Origin: Dehalococcoidales bacterium
GTDB taxonomy: Bacteria > Chloroflexota > Dehalococcoidia > Dehalococcoidales > DAOVUZ01
DNA: 6,042 nucleotides
Direction of reading: 5' to 3'
NCBI GenBank assembly: GCA_030632305.1
Contig: DAOVUZ010000041.1
Span: 1-6,042 of the forward strand
The position numbers and the translations under genes are program-made. The notes beneath the pieces were generated by a model. That model searched no databases, was not told the DNA's origin, and saw only the letters and a list, made by a program, of their open reading frames with translations. Shown one piece after another: positions 1-5,815 of this stretch; within the stretch, counting starts at the first letter, position 1, and the number at the start of each line of letters is the position of its first letter.

Positions 1-2
1 GT

Positions 3-1025
3 TGTCTGGTAAATTCTGATGTTGACCGGCTTAAGCAAAGCCTCCCCTATGTTGACTACTTTTTCAAGCCCGGGGACTACCCACCATGGGTAGAAAAACA
101 AAACGGACTATGGGCAGTATTACCTCAGCACCCCTCACCCACCACCTTTGTTCCTATCGTTCAGGGCTGTAATAAATTTTGCTCCTATTGTATTGTCCCA
201 TACCGCCGCGGTCGAGAAAGAAGCCGCCCAGTAGACGAAATAGCGTGTGAGGTCAAAGAGCTGGTTCACCACGGAGTAAGAGAGGTTACCCTGCTGGGAC
301 AAAATGTGGATTCATACGGGCGAGACCTGCCTGACCAACCAGACCTGGCTGATTTGCTCAATGAGCTAAATGTTATAGATGGGCTGTATCGGATACGCTT
401 CCTGACCAACCACCCCAAGGACATGAGTCCCAGGCTTATCGAGGCAATAACTTATCTGGATAAAGTCTGCGAGCTAATTTGCCTCCCGGTCCAGTCAGGC
501 AATAATGATATTCTAATAGCAATGAGGCGAGGCTACACCGTAGAGCAATACTACCAGCTTGTCGCGGAGATACGCAGTAAGATACCGGGGGTGGCTCTCA
601 GCACCGATGTCATTGTCGGTTTTCCCTCAGAAACCCAACCGCAGTTCCAGCAAACCGTCAACCTGCTCACCGAGCTAAGGTTTGACACCGTCCATGTAGC
701 TGTCTATTCACCAAGATCAGGGACTATTGCCGCCAGGAAATTTGAGGATAGCATCCCGCCTGCTGAGAAAAAGAGACGGCTAGATAAGATTGAACAACTC
801 CAAGAGAGTATCGCTACCGAGATTAATGCCCAGCTATTAGGCAGGACGGTCGAGGTTCTGGTAGAGAAGAGGGAAAAAGGTAAGTGGCAAGGTCGAACCC
901 GAAGTGGTAAACTGGTATTCTTCAGTGATACTGGTAACTACCCGGGTCAACTGATAACAATCAGGATTGAGAAAACAAGCCCCTGGTCACTACAGGGTAA
1001 GGTTGAATCTAACAGTAGGCACTAA
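3..1025 (+). CDS. miaB: tRNA-2-methylthio-N6-dimethylallyladenosine synthase MiaB (5' end missing)
   Basis: MiaB is a radical-SAM enzyme that adds a methylthio group to i6A37 of tRNAs reading codons that start with U. The reading frame is open from the window edge, giving 340 visible residues; roughly the first 100 of a usual ~440 are missing. The first visible codon is a Cys, probably the last iron-sulfur ligand of the N-terminal methylthiotransferase domain. The radical-SAM CxxxCxxC motif is at visible residues 56-63 (codons 168, 180 and 189), followed by TLLGQNVDSYG. Further on come LPVQSGN, a STDVIVGFPSET block and YSPRSGT. A TRAM RNA-binding domain occupies about residues 278-338. The ATG at 306 is internal to the radical-SAM domain and is not the start. 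yajC follows after 15 bases. The related enzyme MtaB is less likely, given the LPVQSGN...AMRRGYT and STDVIVGFP blocks. Confidence 0.93.
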   Translation, partial: CLVNSDVDRLKQSLPYVDYFFKPGDYPPWVEKQNGLWAVLPQHPSPTTFVPIVQGCNKFCSYCIVPYRRGRERSRPVDEIACEVKELVHHGVREVTLLGQNVDSYGRDLPDQPDLADLLNELNVIDGLYRIRFLTNHPKDMSPRLIEAITYLDKVCELICLPVQSGNNDILIAMRRGYTVEQYYQLVAEIRSKIPGVALSTDVIVGFPSETQPQFQQTVNLLTELRFDTVHVAVYSPRSGTIAARKFEDSIPPAEKKRRLDKIEQLQESIATEINAQLLGRTVEVLVEKREKGKWQGRTRSGKLVFFSDTGNYPGQLITIRIEKTSPWSLQGKVESNSRH

Positions 1026-1028
1026 AAT

Positions 1029-1035
1029 AAGGAGG
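1029..1035 (+). promoter_or_regulatory. Shine-Dalgarno site of yajC
   Basis: AAGGAGG lies five bases before the TTG at 1041 and is a near-perfect ribosome binding site. It fixes the TTG as the yajC start, because the frame has no ATG before the transmembrane segment. Confidence 0.85.
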
Positions 1036-1040
1036 GGGAA

Positions 1041-1400
1041 TTGAAAAGGAATAAAATATTAAATCTGGGGTTAATAGCAGGAGTAGTCAGCACCCTGCTA
1101 TTTATCGGCGGTTGTCTTCCAGCCGATGGGGAAGGGGGAGGATTTGGCTGGTCGGGAATTTTTATTTTTGCCTTTTTTATCGGCATATTCTATTTCTTCA
1201 TGATCAGACCACAACGCAAGAGACAGAAGGAACACCAGGAGCTGATAAGAGAGCTTAGAAGTGGAGACTCGGTAATTACTACTGGCGGTATTTATGGAAA
1301 AATTGAAAGCGTCAGTGATGAAAGTGTTATCATAAAAATAGAATCGGGAGCAACAATGAGGGTAGCTATAAATAGCGTAGTCCTCAAACAAGAGGGATAG
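1041..1400 (+). CDS. yajC: preprotein translocase subunit YajC, possible lipoprotein form
   Basis: YajC is a small inner-membrane protein associated with SecDF-YidC and the Sec translocon. The family signature is clear: a hydrophobic segment at residues 38-55, then the FFMIRPQRKRQKEHQ stretch (52-66) and a cytoplasmic domain with SGDSVITTGGIYGKI. At 119 residues it is slightly longer than the usual 85-115, because of an extra N-terminal hydrophobic segment (residues 6-22) ending in IGGC with Cys25. That looks like a type II signal peptide with a lipobox, an unusual feature for YajC. The start is TTG at 1041, supported by AAGGAGG upstream. The gene sits between miaB and nadC on the same strand, 15 bases after miaB, and is probably in one transcript with them. 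secD and secF, the common neighbours, are not in the window. Confidence 0.92.
   Translation: MKRNKILNLGLIAGVVSTLLFIGGCLPADGEGGGFGWSGIFIFAFFIGIFYFFMIRPQRKRQKEHQELIRELRSGDSVITTGGIYGKIESVSDESVIIKIESGATMRVAINSVVLKQEG
1391..1396 (+). promoter_or_regulatory. probable ribosome binding site of nadC, inside the yajC 3' end
   Basis: AGAGGG lies in the last codons of yajC, six bases before the ATT at 1403. This is the right distance for an ATT start and the wrong distance for any ATG, GTG or TTG. Its position implies translational coupling of nadC to yajC. The match to the consensus is moderate. Confidence 0.5.
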
Positions 1401-1402
1401 AG

Positions 1403-2275
1403 ATTACCAATCAACCATCTGAAGAACAAGTTGATAACATCATAGACCTTGCCCTGGCTGAGGATATAGGCCACGGTGATGTGACCAGCGAGGTATTAAT
1501 GCCACCCGAAGTCCAAGGGAAGGCATCTATACTGGTTAAGGCAAGAGGAATACTGGCCGGTGGTGAGATAGCCAAGAGGGTATTTCTCAGGGTTGACCCA
1601 ACACTCAGGGTTGAGGTGCTTATTAAAGATGGAGCCAAGGTAAAACCGGGAGACATAGTCGCCGATATTTCCGGTAAAGTAGTCAGTATCCTCAAAGCCG
1701 AGCGGACAGCACTTAATTTTCTCCAGAGGCTCAGTGGTATTGCCTCCCAGACAGCCCAGTATATAGCCAAAACACGGGGACTCAATGTCACTGTTACCGA
1801 TACTCGCAAAACCACTCCCGGTCTCAGGTTACTGGAAAAGTATGCAGTGGGCATAGGCGGCGGGCAAAATCACCGCTTTCACCTGGGTGACGGCATCCTG
1901 ATTAAGGATAACCACATAGCGGCACTACGTGCCCTGGGCATAAGCTTAAAGGATATTGTCACCAAGGCTAAACAGAATGCCCGGGGCTCTAAGGTTGAGA
2001 TAGAGGTCAGAACCACCCAGGAAGCCGTGGAGGCAGTTGAGGGCGGGGCTGATATAATCATGCTGGATAATATGAGCCCTGATGAAATGTGCCGTGTAGT
2101 CAGCTTAATCCCAGGTCAGGTCAAGATTGAAGCCTCAGGAGGTGTTACACTGGCTAATGTCCGAGCTGTTGCCGAAACCGGGGTTAACCTTATCTCAGTG
2201 GGAGCTCTTACTCACTCTCCAAAAGCCTTAGACATCAGCCTTGAGCTTGAGCCACAGACGCTCAAACTGCTCTAA
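1403..2275 (+). CDS. nadC: nicotinate-nucleotide pyrophosphorylase (quinolinate phosphoribosyltransferase), atypical start codon
   Basis: NadC converts quinolinate and PRPP to nicotinate mononucleotide, CO2 and pyrophosphate in de novo NAD synthesis. Family blocks are plain: LALAEDIGHGDVTSE near the N terminus, TALNFLQRLSGIA, DTRKTTPGLR, GGGQNHRFHLGDGILIKDNHI, then the barrel strands with EIEVRT, IIMLDNMSP, IEASGGV and ISVGALTHS. The first standard start, GTG at 1481, would begin inside the conserved GHGDVT motif and remove the N-terminal helix, so it is rejected. The frame is open back to a TAG at 1373 but holds no ATG, GTG or TTG in between. The best choice is ATT at 1403, six bases after AGAGGG and two bases past the yajC stop, giving 290 residues, normal for the family. 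ATA at 1397 is a weaker alternative, and a base error at the start codon is possible. The stop overlaps that of convergent cbiO. Confidence 0.93.
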   Translation: MTNQPSEEQVDNIIDLALAEDIGHGDVTSEVLMPPEVQGKASILVKARGILAGGEIAKRVFLRVDPTLRVEVLIKDGAKVKPGDIVADISGKVVSILKAERTALNFLQRLSGIASQTAQYIAKTRGLNVTVTDTRKTTPGLRLLEKYAVGIGGGQNHRFHLGDGILIKDNHIAALRALGISLKDIVTKAKQNARGSKVEIEVRTTQEAVEAVEGGADIIMLDNMSPDEMCRVVSLIPGQVKIEASGGVTLANVRAVAETGVNLISVGALTHSPKALDISLELEPQTLKLL

Positions 2276-2991
2276 TCTGCCTCGGGCGGAGCCAGTCCAT
2301 GGGCTACGAGCAGTGGTATATCAGCCAGAATATGCTCAGTAGCGCCGTCAACAATCACCTTCCCCTGGTCAAGAATGATAGTCCGCTGGCACAAAGCTTG
2401 AACTAATTCCAGGTCGTGAGAAGCAACTATCTTGGTCATTGGTAATCTTTCGAGTAAGCCGATTAAAGACCACTTACTCCCAGGGTCAAGGTTTGCTGTT
2501 GGCTCATCAATCACCAGGATTTCCGGGTTCATCGCCAGGACGGTGGCTATAGCAATGCGTTTCTTTTCACCGACACTAAGATGATGAGGGGAGCGTTGCT
2601 CATAACCAGTCATCCCCACCCCATCAAGGGCTCTGGTTACTGACTCACGAACCTCAGTCTCAGAATGACCAATATTAATCGGACCGAAGGCAATATCATC
2701 AAAGACGGTAGGCGAAAATAACTGGTCGTCCGGGTTTTGAAACACCAAACCTACTTTGCTCCTGAGCCACTTCAGGTTTTTATCATCAACCGTCCTGCCG
2801 AAGACCTTTACCACACCATTACTACGCAGAATGCCATTCAGGTGAAGCAATAGCGTAGATTTACCGGCGCCATTGGGTCCAACCAGTGCCACTGTTCCTC
2901 CTTGATGTATCGTCAGGCTAATATCAGTTAAAGCCTGCTGACCATCAGGATAACAGAAGGAAAGGTTATCAACTCTTACAATCTCTTCCAC
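2272..2991 (-). CDS. cbiO: energy-coupling factor ATPase of cobalt/nickel importer, CbiO type
   Basis: This cytoplasmic ATP-binding subunit drives the cobalt/nickel ECF importer, presumably as a homodimer on CbiQ. Visible motifs: Walker A GPNGAGKST (residues 38-46), Q-loop FQNPDDQLFSPTVFDD with Gln85, ABC signature LSVGEKKR (138-145, Val and Glu in place of the usual Gly and Gln), Walker B ILVIDEP (158-164) and H-loop SHD with His192. The PDDQLFSPTV stretch is typical of ECF ATPases. At 239 residues it is shorter than many family members (about 270-280), lacking a C-terminal extension. The start is GTG at 2991 with GAGG a few bases upstream. An in-frame ATG at 3015 is cut off by a TGA after five codons, so it cannot be the start. 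It is last in the operon, 42 bases after cbiQ, and its TAG overlaps the nadC TAA. Confidence 0.94.
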   Translation of the reverse strand: MEEIVRVDNLSFCYPDGQQALTDISLTIHQGGTVALVGPNGAGKSTLLLHLNGILRSNGVVKVFGRTVDDKNLKWLRSKVGLVFQNPDDQLFSPTVFDDIAFGPINIGHSETEVRESVTRALDGVGMTGYEQRSPHHLSVGEKKRIAIATVLAMNPEILVIDEPTANLDPGSKWSLIGLLERLPMTKIVASHDLELVQALCQRTIILDQGKVIVDGATEHILADIPLLVAHGLAPPEAD

Positions 2992-3033
2992 AACACCTCA
3001 AACCCCTTCAAACATCCCTTGATAAACGACCTC

Positions 3034-3810
3034 TTAATACAACAGGTTAACCACGCTGGTCAGAATAAGAACTAAACTAAAGCTTATCCCAAAGTAGGCA
3101 TCTGCCTGGCTGAAGTTCAACCGGTCTAGCGTTCGACTGTGCCCGTCAAAGCCACGAGCCAGCATAGCCGCATAGACCCGCTCCCCCCGCTCATAACTGC
3201 GAATGAACAGGGTGCCTATCATATTACCAATCGTCCGCAGTTGACACAACCTGCTACCGCCAAAATCACGACTATCCCTCGCCTGCCTCATCCGCATCAC
3301 CTCATCAACCACAACAAAGATATACCGATACATAAAGGACAGAATCATTACCATCACCCTAGGCATGCCCAGTTGCTCCAAACCCTTGAGAAGATTGGGG
3401 AGTTTGGTGGTTGAGGTTAGCCAGATTAAGCTGAGAATGGAAAGCCAAGCCTTAATCAAGACATTCCACAGGACTTGAAGACCAGTATAGGTAACCGACA
3501 CCTGCCATAGCCCTATATTATAGCTACCGGCTACCTCTCCCTCCTTAATGAAAGGGATGAAGATAGCAATCATCAACACAAAGGGCATAACTACCAGCGA
3601 CCGCTTTAAGACATAAAAGATTGGTAGCTTGGACAAGAGGAGTAAAGCAGCCATGAAGAAAAGGTATAAGGCAAATACCTGCCACCTGATAGGTGGAGTG
3701 CTGATTACCGCCAGGATAAAAACCAGTGCGATAATAAACTTGGTGCGGGGGTCAAGCTTATGAATAAAACTATCCAAGTTACTATACCGGTCAAGAAAGC
3801 TATGTTTCAC
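3034..3810 (-). CDS. cbiQ: energy-coupling factor transmembrane protein, CbiQ type
   Basis: CbiQ is the membrane T-component that links the ATPase CbiO to the substrate-binding CbiM. The 258 residues start with an N-terminal segment containing LDPRTKF (19-25) and have several hydrophobic segments (about 26-37, 43-60, 72-88, 106-132, 152-169 and 239-257). Two cytoplasmic coupling motifs are expected. The second is canonical (AAMLARGFDG, 214-223). The first reads QARDSRDFGG (176-185), with SRD where many T-components have ARG. The start is GTG at 3810, with AGGCGG five to six bases upstream. The gene lies 25 bases after the PDGLE gene and 42 bases before cbiO, consistent with one operon. Length and context fit the family well. 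Confidence 0.93.
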   Translation of the reverse strand: MKHSFLDRYSNLDSFIHKLDPRTKFIIALVFILAVISTPPIRWQVFALYLFFMAALLLLSKLPIFYVLKRSLVVMPFVLMIAIFIPFIKEGEVAGSYNIGLWQVSVTYTGLQVLWNVLIKAWLSILSLIWLTSTTKLPNLLKGLEQLGMPRVMVMILSFMYRYIFVVVDEVMRMRQARDSRDFGGSRLCQLRTIGNMIGTLFIRSYERGERVYAAMLARGFDGHSRTLDRLNFSQADAYFGISFSLVLILTSVVNLLY

Positions 3811-3835
3811 CGTAGCCGCCTTTGATAATAAGACA

Positions 3836-4123
3836 TTATTTAGCCGCTTCTCTTCTCCTTGATTTCAATAGCCAGGCTATGCCATATACCACACCAAATA
3901 GAATAATGGTGCCAATTAACCCAGCCAGTATTGTCGCTACTACCTCATTCTCTATCCCGGGAAAGACATAGTCAGCAATAATCTGAAAGGGGGCTTCCCG
4001 CCCCAGCCCAAGAAAGCCCTTATCCTCGGCTACTCTCTCCAGCCCATCAGGCGAAGATGAAGCCAGGGGTGATAAGAAGGCCACTAACAAACAGGCAATC
4101 AAACCGATTTGCCACCACTTCAT
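3836..4123 (-). CDS. PDGLE-domain small membrane protein in the CbiN position
   Basis: This 95-residue protein has an N-terminal hydrophobic helix (about 4-22), the SPDGLERVAEDKGF block (24-37) that defines the PDGLE domain, and a second membrane helix (about 62-86) followed by a basic tail, KSRRREAAK. The layout of two helices around an extracytoplasmic loop is that of CbiN-type auxiliary subunits of Co/Ni ECF importers. In many genomes this domain is fused to the C terminus of CbiM; here it is a separate gene between cbiM and cbiQ. Its likely role is to help CbiM load metal, inferred from family and context. The start is ATG at 4123 behind a strong GGGAGGAG with five A's between. It begins 18 bases after the cbiM stop. 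I leave the symbol empty because it could equally be called cbiN or given no name. Confidence 0.9.
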   Translation of the reverse strand: MKWWQIGLIACLLVAFLSPLASSSPDGLERVAEDKGFLGLGREAPFQIIADYVFPGIENEVVATILAGLIGTIILFGVVYGIAWLLKSRRREAAK

Positions 4124-4141
4124 TTTTTCTCCTCCCGAGTA

Positions 4142-4780
4142 TTAAATCCTCTGTAGCTGTAACAGGTCCGGTCTAGTTACCGCAACAAAACTGAGCACTC
4201 CCGCCGTAATTAACCCTTCACCAACGCCAATCAGGGCATGAAAGCCAGCCATAACCGGTAGAACCACCGCTAAAGGCGATGTCCCCGATACTACCAATTC
4301 AATGGCACAGGCAATAGACGCCAAAAACACCGAACCCCAGGCAGCGATAAAGCCGCCAATCAGCTTACTCCTCCCGTTACCACCCAAGAATGAGGTAACG
4401 CTGCGGTAGAGATAGTAACTACTAAAACTGGCAATGATGCCCATATTAAATATGTTTGCCCCCAGAGCCAGCAGCCCGCCATCCTGAAAGATAAGGCACT
4501 GGGCAATGAGAACACAGCTCATTATCAGCACCGATGCCCACGGACCGAGCAGGATGGCTGCCAGAGCAGCACCAATAAGGTGTCCCGAGGTACCTCCAGC
4601 AATGGGGAAATTGAGCATCTGGGCAGCAAAAATGAAAGCTGCCAGCACCCCCATCAACGGCACATGCTTTTCCCCCAGCTTACTATTGGCTACCCTTACC
4701 GCATTACCTATGCCGCCAGCTGACACTACACATGTAGATGCCACCGTAGCTACACTGAGAAAACCATCCGGGATGTGCAT
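4142..4780 (-). CDS. cbiM: cobalt/nickel ECF importer substrate-binding membrane subunit CbiM
   Basis: CbiM (NikM in nickel systems) is the membrane S-component that binds Co2+ or Ni2+ at its N terminus. The sequence begins MHIPDGFL, the family hallmark. In the known NikM structure the metal is held by the Met1 amino group, His2 and His67; here His2 is present, and a His in GGTSGHLIG falls at residue 67 when counted from this ATG, which strongly supports the start. Other family blocks are FPIAGGTSGH, LGPWASVLIMSCVLIAQ, DGGLLALGANIFNMG and GVGEGLITAGVL near the C terminus. It has 212 residues and about six to seven membrane helices. A ribosome binding site AAAGGGG lies seven bases upstream. 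It is the first gene of the importer operon, downstream of the Fur-family gene. Cobalt and nickel cannot be told apart from sequence alone. Confidence 0.95.
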   Translation of the reverse strand: MHIPDGFLSVATVASTCVVSAGGIGNAVRVANSKLGEKHVPLMGVLAAFIFAAQMLNFPIAGGTSGHLIGAALAAILLGPWASVLIMSCVLIAQCLIFQDGGLLALGANIFNMGIIASFSSYYLYRSVTSFLGGNGRSKLIGGFIAAWGSVFLASIACAIELVVSGTSPLAVVLPVMAGFHALIGVGEGLITAGVLSFVAVTRPDLLQLQRI

Positions 4781-4817
4781 AATATGACCCCTTTAATGGA
4801 TTTTTCAATTGAATGCG

Positions 4818-4841
4818 TTTGCAATTACATGCAACAGCAAA
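4818..4841 (-). promoter_or_regulatory. candidate Fur-family operator before cbiM
   Basis: The 71-base gap between the fur stop and the cbiM start carries TTGCA (4819-4823) and TGCAA (4830-4834) with six bases between. An outer pair, TTTGC (4818-4822) and GCAAA (4837-4841), shares the same centre. Aligned without gaps to the site at 5322-5343, 14 of 22 positions agree: TTTGCAA, then A, TG and A, then GCA at equal spacing. The half-sites recall the Nur box (TTGCAA, five bases, TTGCAA), but here the equivalent gap is four bases. I could not identify a convincing -35/-10 pair for cbiM, so the importer might be transcribed from a weak promoter here or by read-through from fur. Confidence 0.5.
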
Positions 4842-4851
4842 TTAAAAAAAT

Positions 4852-5274
4852 TTATTTACTGCAATTTACACAGCGCCCAAAAATAGCCAGGTGCCTCAGG
4901 TCAGCGCTAAACTTATACTCTCGGAGCAAGGCATTCTTGAGAGAAGACAGTAACGACTCATCAAGAGCGATTATAGCCCCGCACTCCTGACAGACCAGGT
5001 GGTGATGATGACCTTTGCCCACCGGATGATATCTAAGTCGACCTCCCCCGAAATCAGTCTCAGTTACCAGCCCGAGTCGCTTGAGTAATTCCAGGGAGCG
5101 ATAGACGGTTGAGATGTTAACATGGGGATATTTAGCCACCACCTGGGCATAGATTTCCTCGGCGCTGATATGGTCATCGCTTTTTTCAATCGCCGACACA
5201 ATCATCATCCGCTGAGGCGTCAGCCGATAGCCTAATTCGCTTAATTTACTAACTATGTCCTCAAGATGACTCAT
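4852..5274 (-). CDS. Fur-family metal-responsive transcriptional regulator (Ni/Co sensor suspected)
   Basis: This is a 140-residue Fur superfamily repressor. The winged-helix domain covers RLTPQRMMIVSAIE (17-30), HISAEEIY (35-42) and the recognition region VNISTVYRSLELLKRLGLV (52-70). The dimerisation domain has the metal-binding HHHHLVCQECG (89-99, Cys95 and Cys98) and a C-terminal CVNC (Cys135, Cys138); together these give the four-Cys structural zinc site. Sequence alone does not separate Fur, Zur, PerR and Nur types. Its place 71 bases upstream of a Co/Ni importer on the same strand, and the shared TTGCAA-type repeats before both genes, point to nickel or cobalt sensing. The start is ATG at 5274, with AGGTGAA six bases upstream. 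The gene has its own promoter at 5300-5328 and is probably autoregulated. Confidence 0.92.
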   Translation of the reverse strand: MSHLEDIVSKLSELGYRLTPQRMMIVSAIEKSDDHISAEEIYAQVVAKYPHVNISTVYRSLELLKRLGLVTETDFGGGRLRYHPVGKGHHHHLVCQECGAIIALDESLLSSLKNALLREYKFSADLRHLAIFGRCVNCSK

Positions 5275-5299
5275 CTAACCTTCACCTAATCGACCAGAT

Positions 5300-5328
5300 A
5301 TTATACTAAAATCATTAATCTTTTGCAA
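5300..5328 (-). promoter_or_regulatory. sigma-70 type promoter of the Fur-family gene
   Basis: Read on the - strand there is a -35 box TTGCAA (5328-5323), a 17-base spacer and a perfect -10 box TATAAT (5305-5300). Transcription would start near 5293, about 20 bases before the ATG at 5274, leaving room for the AGGTGAA ribosome binding site. The -35 box is part of the inverted repeat at 5324-5343, so a bound repressor would block RNA polymerase. Confidence 0.75.
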
Positions 5329-5343
5329 CCATTTGTAGTTGCA
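5322..5343 (-). promoter_or_regulatory. candidate Fur-family operator overlapping the fur -35 box
   Basis: A perfect 6-base inverted repeat, TGCAAC (5324-5329) and GTTGCA (5338-5343), with eight bases between, overlaps the -35 box. It shares a gapped motif with the site before cbiM, in the same orientation relative to its gene. Autoregulation by the Fur-family protein is the simplest reading. This is inference from position and similarity; no binding data are available here. Confidence 0.55.
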
Positions 5344-5371
5344 TTGAGTTTCAATAAGAATAATCTTGAAA

Positions 5372-5815
5372 TTATTCTCTACTATCCAATAGTATTGTTA
5401 CCGGGCCATCGTTATGGATTTCTACCTGCATATACTGCTGAAAGCGCCCGGTTTCTACCTTTAGCCCGGTGGCACGAGCCTGCTCCACAAACCGCTCAAA
5501 TAATTCTTCAGCCTGGGCTGGTGGTGCCGCATCAATAAAACTGGGACGGCGACCCTTGCTGGTATCAGCCAGGAGAGTAAACTGGCTCACTACCAATAGC
5601 TCGCCTTTAATATCCAGAGCGGAAAGATTAAACTTACCTGCTTCGTCAGAAAAAATACGCAGGTTAATAGTCTTTTGTATTAAATAATGGGCATCCTTTT
5701 CTGTATCCCCACTGGCTACAGCGATAAAAATCACCAGACCCCGACCTATCTTCCCCACTACCTCACCAGCAACGCTAACCGCGGCTCCGGTGACTCGCTG
5801 TAGCAGTGCCTTCAC
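5372..5815 (-). CDS. dtd: D-aminoacyl-tRNA deacylase Dtd
   Basis: Dtd hydrolyses D-amino acids wrongly attached to tRNA and acts as a cytoplasmic homodimer. The 147 residues match the family end to end: MKALLQRV at the start, GKIGRGLVIFIAVA, the catalytic-region SQFTLLADTSKGRRPSF (77-93) and the Gly-cisPro region NDGPVTILLDS (135-145). The stretch before it reads FQQYMQVE where many homologues have FGAxM, a modest departure. The start is GTG at 5815, overlapping the TGA of the upstream zinc-ribbon gene as GTGA. The ribosome binding site GAAGGAG (5824-5830) lies eight bases upstream, inside the Lys-rich tail codons of that gene. Translation of the two is therefore likely coupled. A 97-base gap separates it from the fur start downstream. 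Confidence 0.95.
   Translation of the reverse strand: MKALLQRVTGAAVSVAGEVVGKIGRGLVIFIAVASGDTEKDAHYLIQKTINLRIFSDEAGKFNLSALDIKGELLVVSQFTLLADTSKGRRPSFIDAAPPAQAEELFERFVEQARATGLKVETGRFQQYMQVEIHNDGPVTILLDSRE

Noticed and set aside
1481..1483. GTG as the nadC start
   Set aside because: This codon encodes the Val of the conserved GHGDVT motif, and starting here would delete the N-terminal helix. No good ribosome binding site precedes it.
2992..3033. Five-codon ATG frame (3015-2998) before cbiO as a regulatory leader peptide
   Set aside because: It is in frame with cbiO and closed by TGA just before the GTG start, but such a short frame is expected by chance and has only a weak ribosome binding site.
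3139..3414. 91-codon + strand open frame inside cbiQ
   Set aside because: It is antisense to a well-supported membrane protein gene; its composition (many His, Pro, Thr) is what antisense of such a gene gives.
4781..4851. Cobalamin or NiCo riboswitch before cbiM
   Set aside because: The 71-base gap is too short for a cobalamin riboswitch, and I see no stem set resembling a NiCo riboswitch; only the TTGCAA repeat stands out.
4841..4853. A-run on + (T-run on the transcript) just after the fur stop as an intrinsic terminator
   Set aside because: There is no GC-rich stem immediately before it on the - strand, so read-through from fur into cbiM remains possible.
4775..4990. 71-codon open frame on the + strand across the cbiM-fur gap
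   Set aside because: It lies antisense to fur and the operator region, shows no recognisable motif, and its start overlaps the cbiM start codon by palindromy. It is a chance frame.
5349..5371. TTTCAA/TTGAAA inverted repeat just after the dtd stop as a terminator
   Set aside because: The stem is six A/T-rich pairs with an 11-base loop and no following T-run on the - strand, too weak to call.
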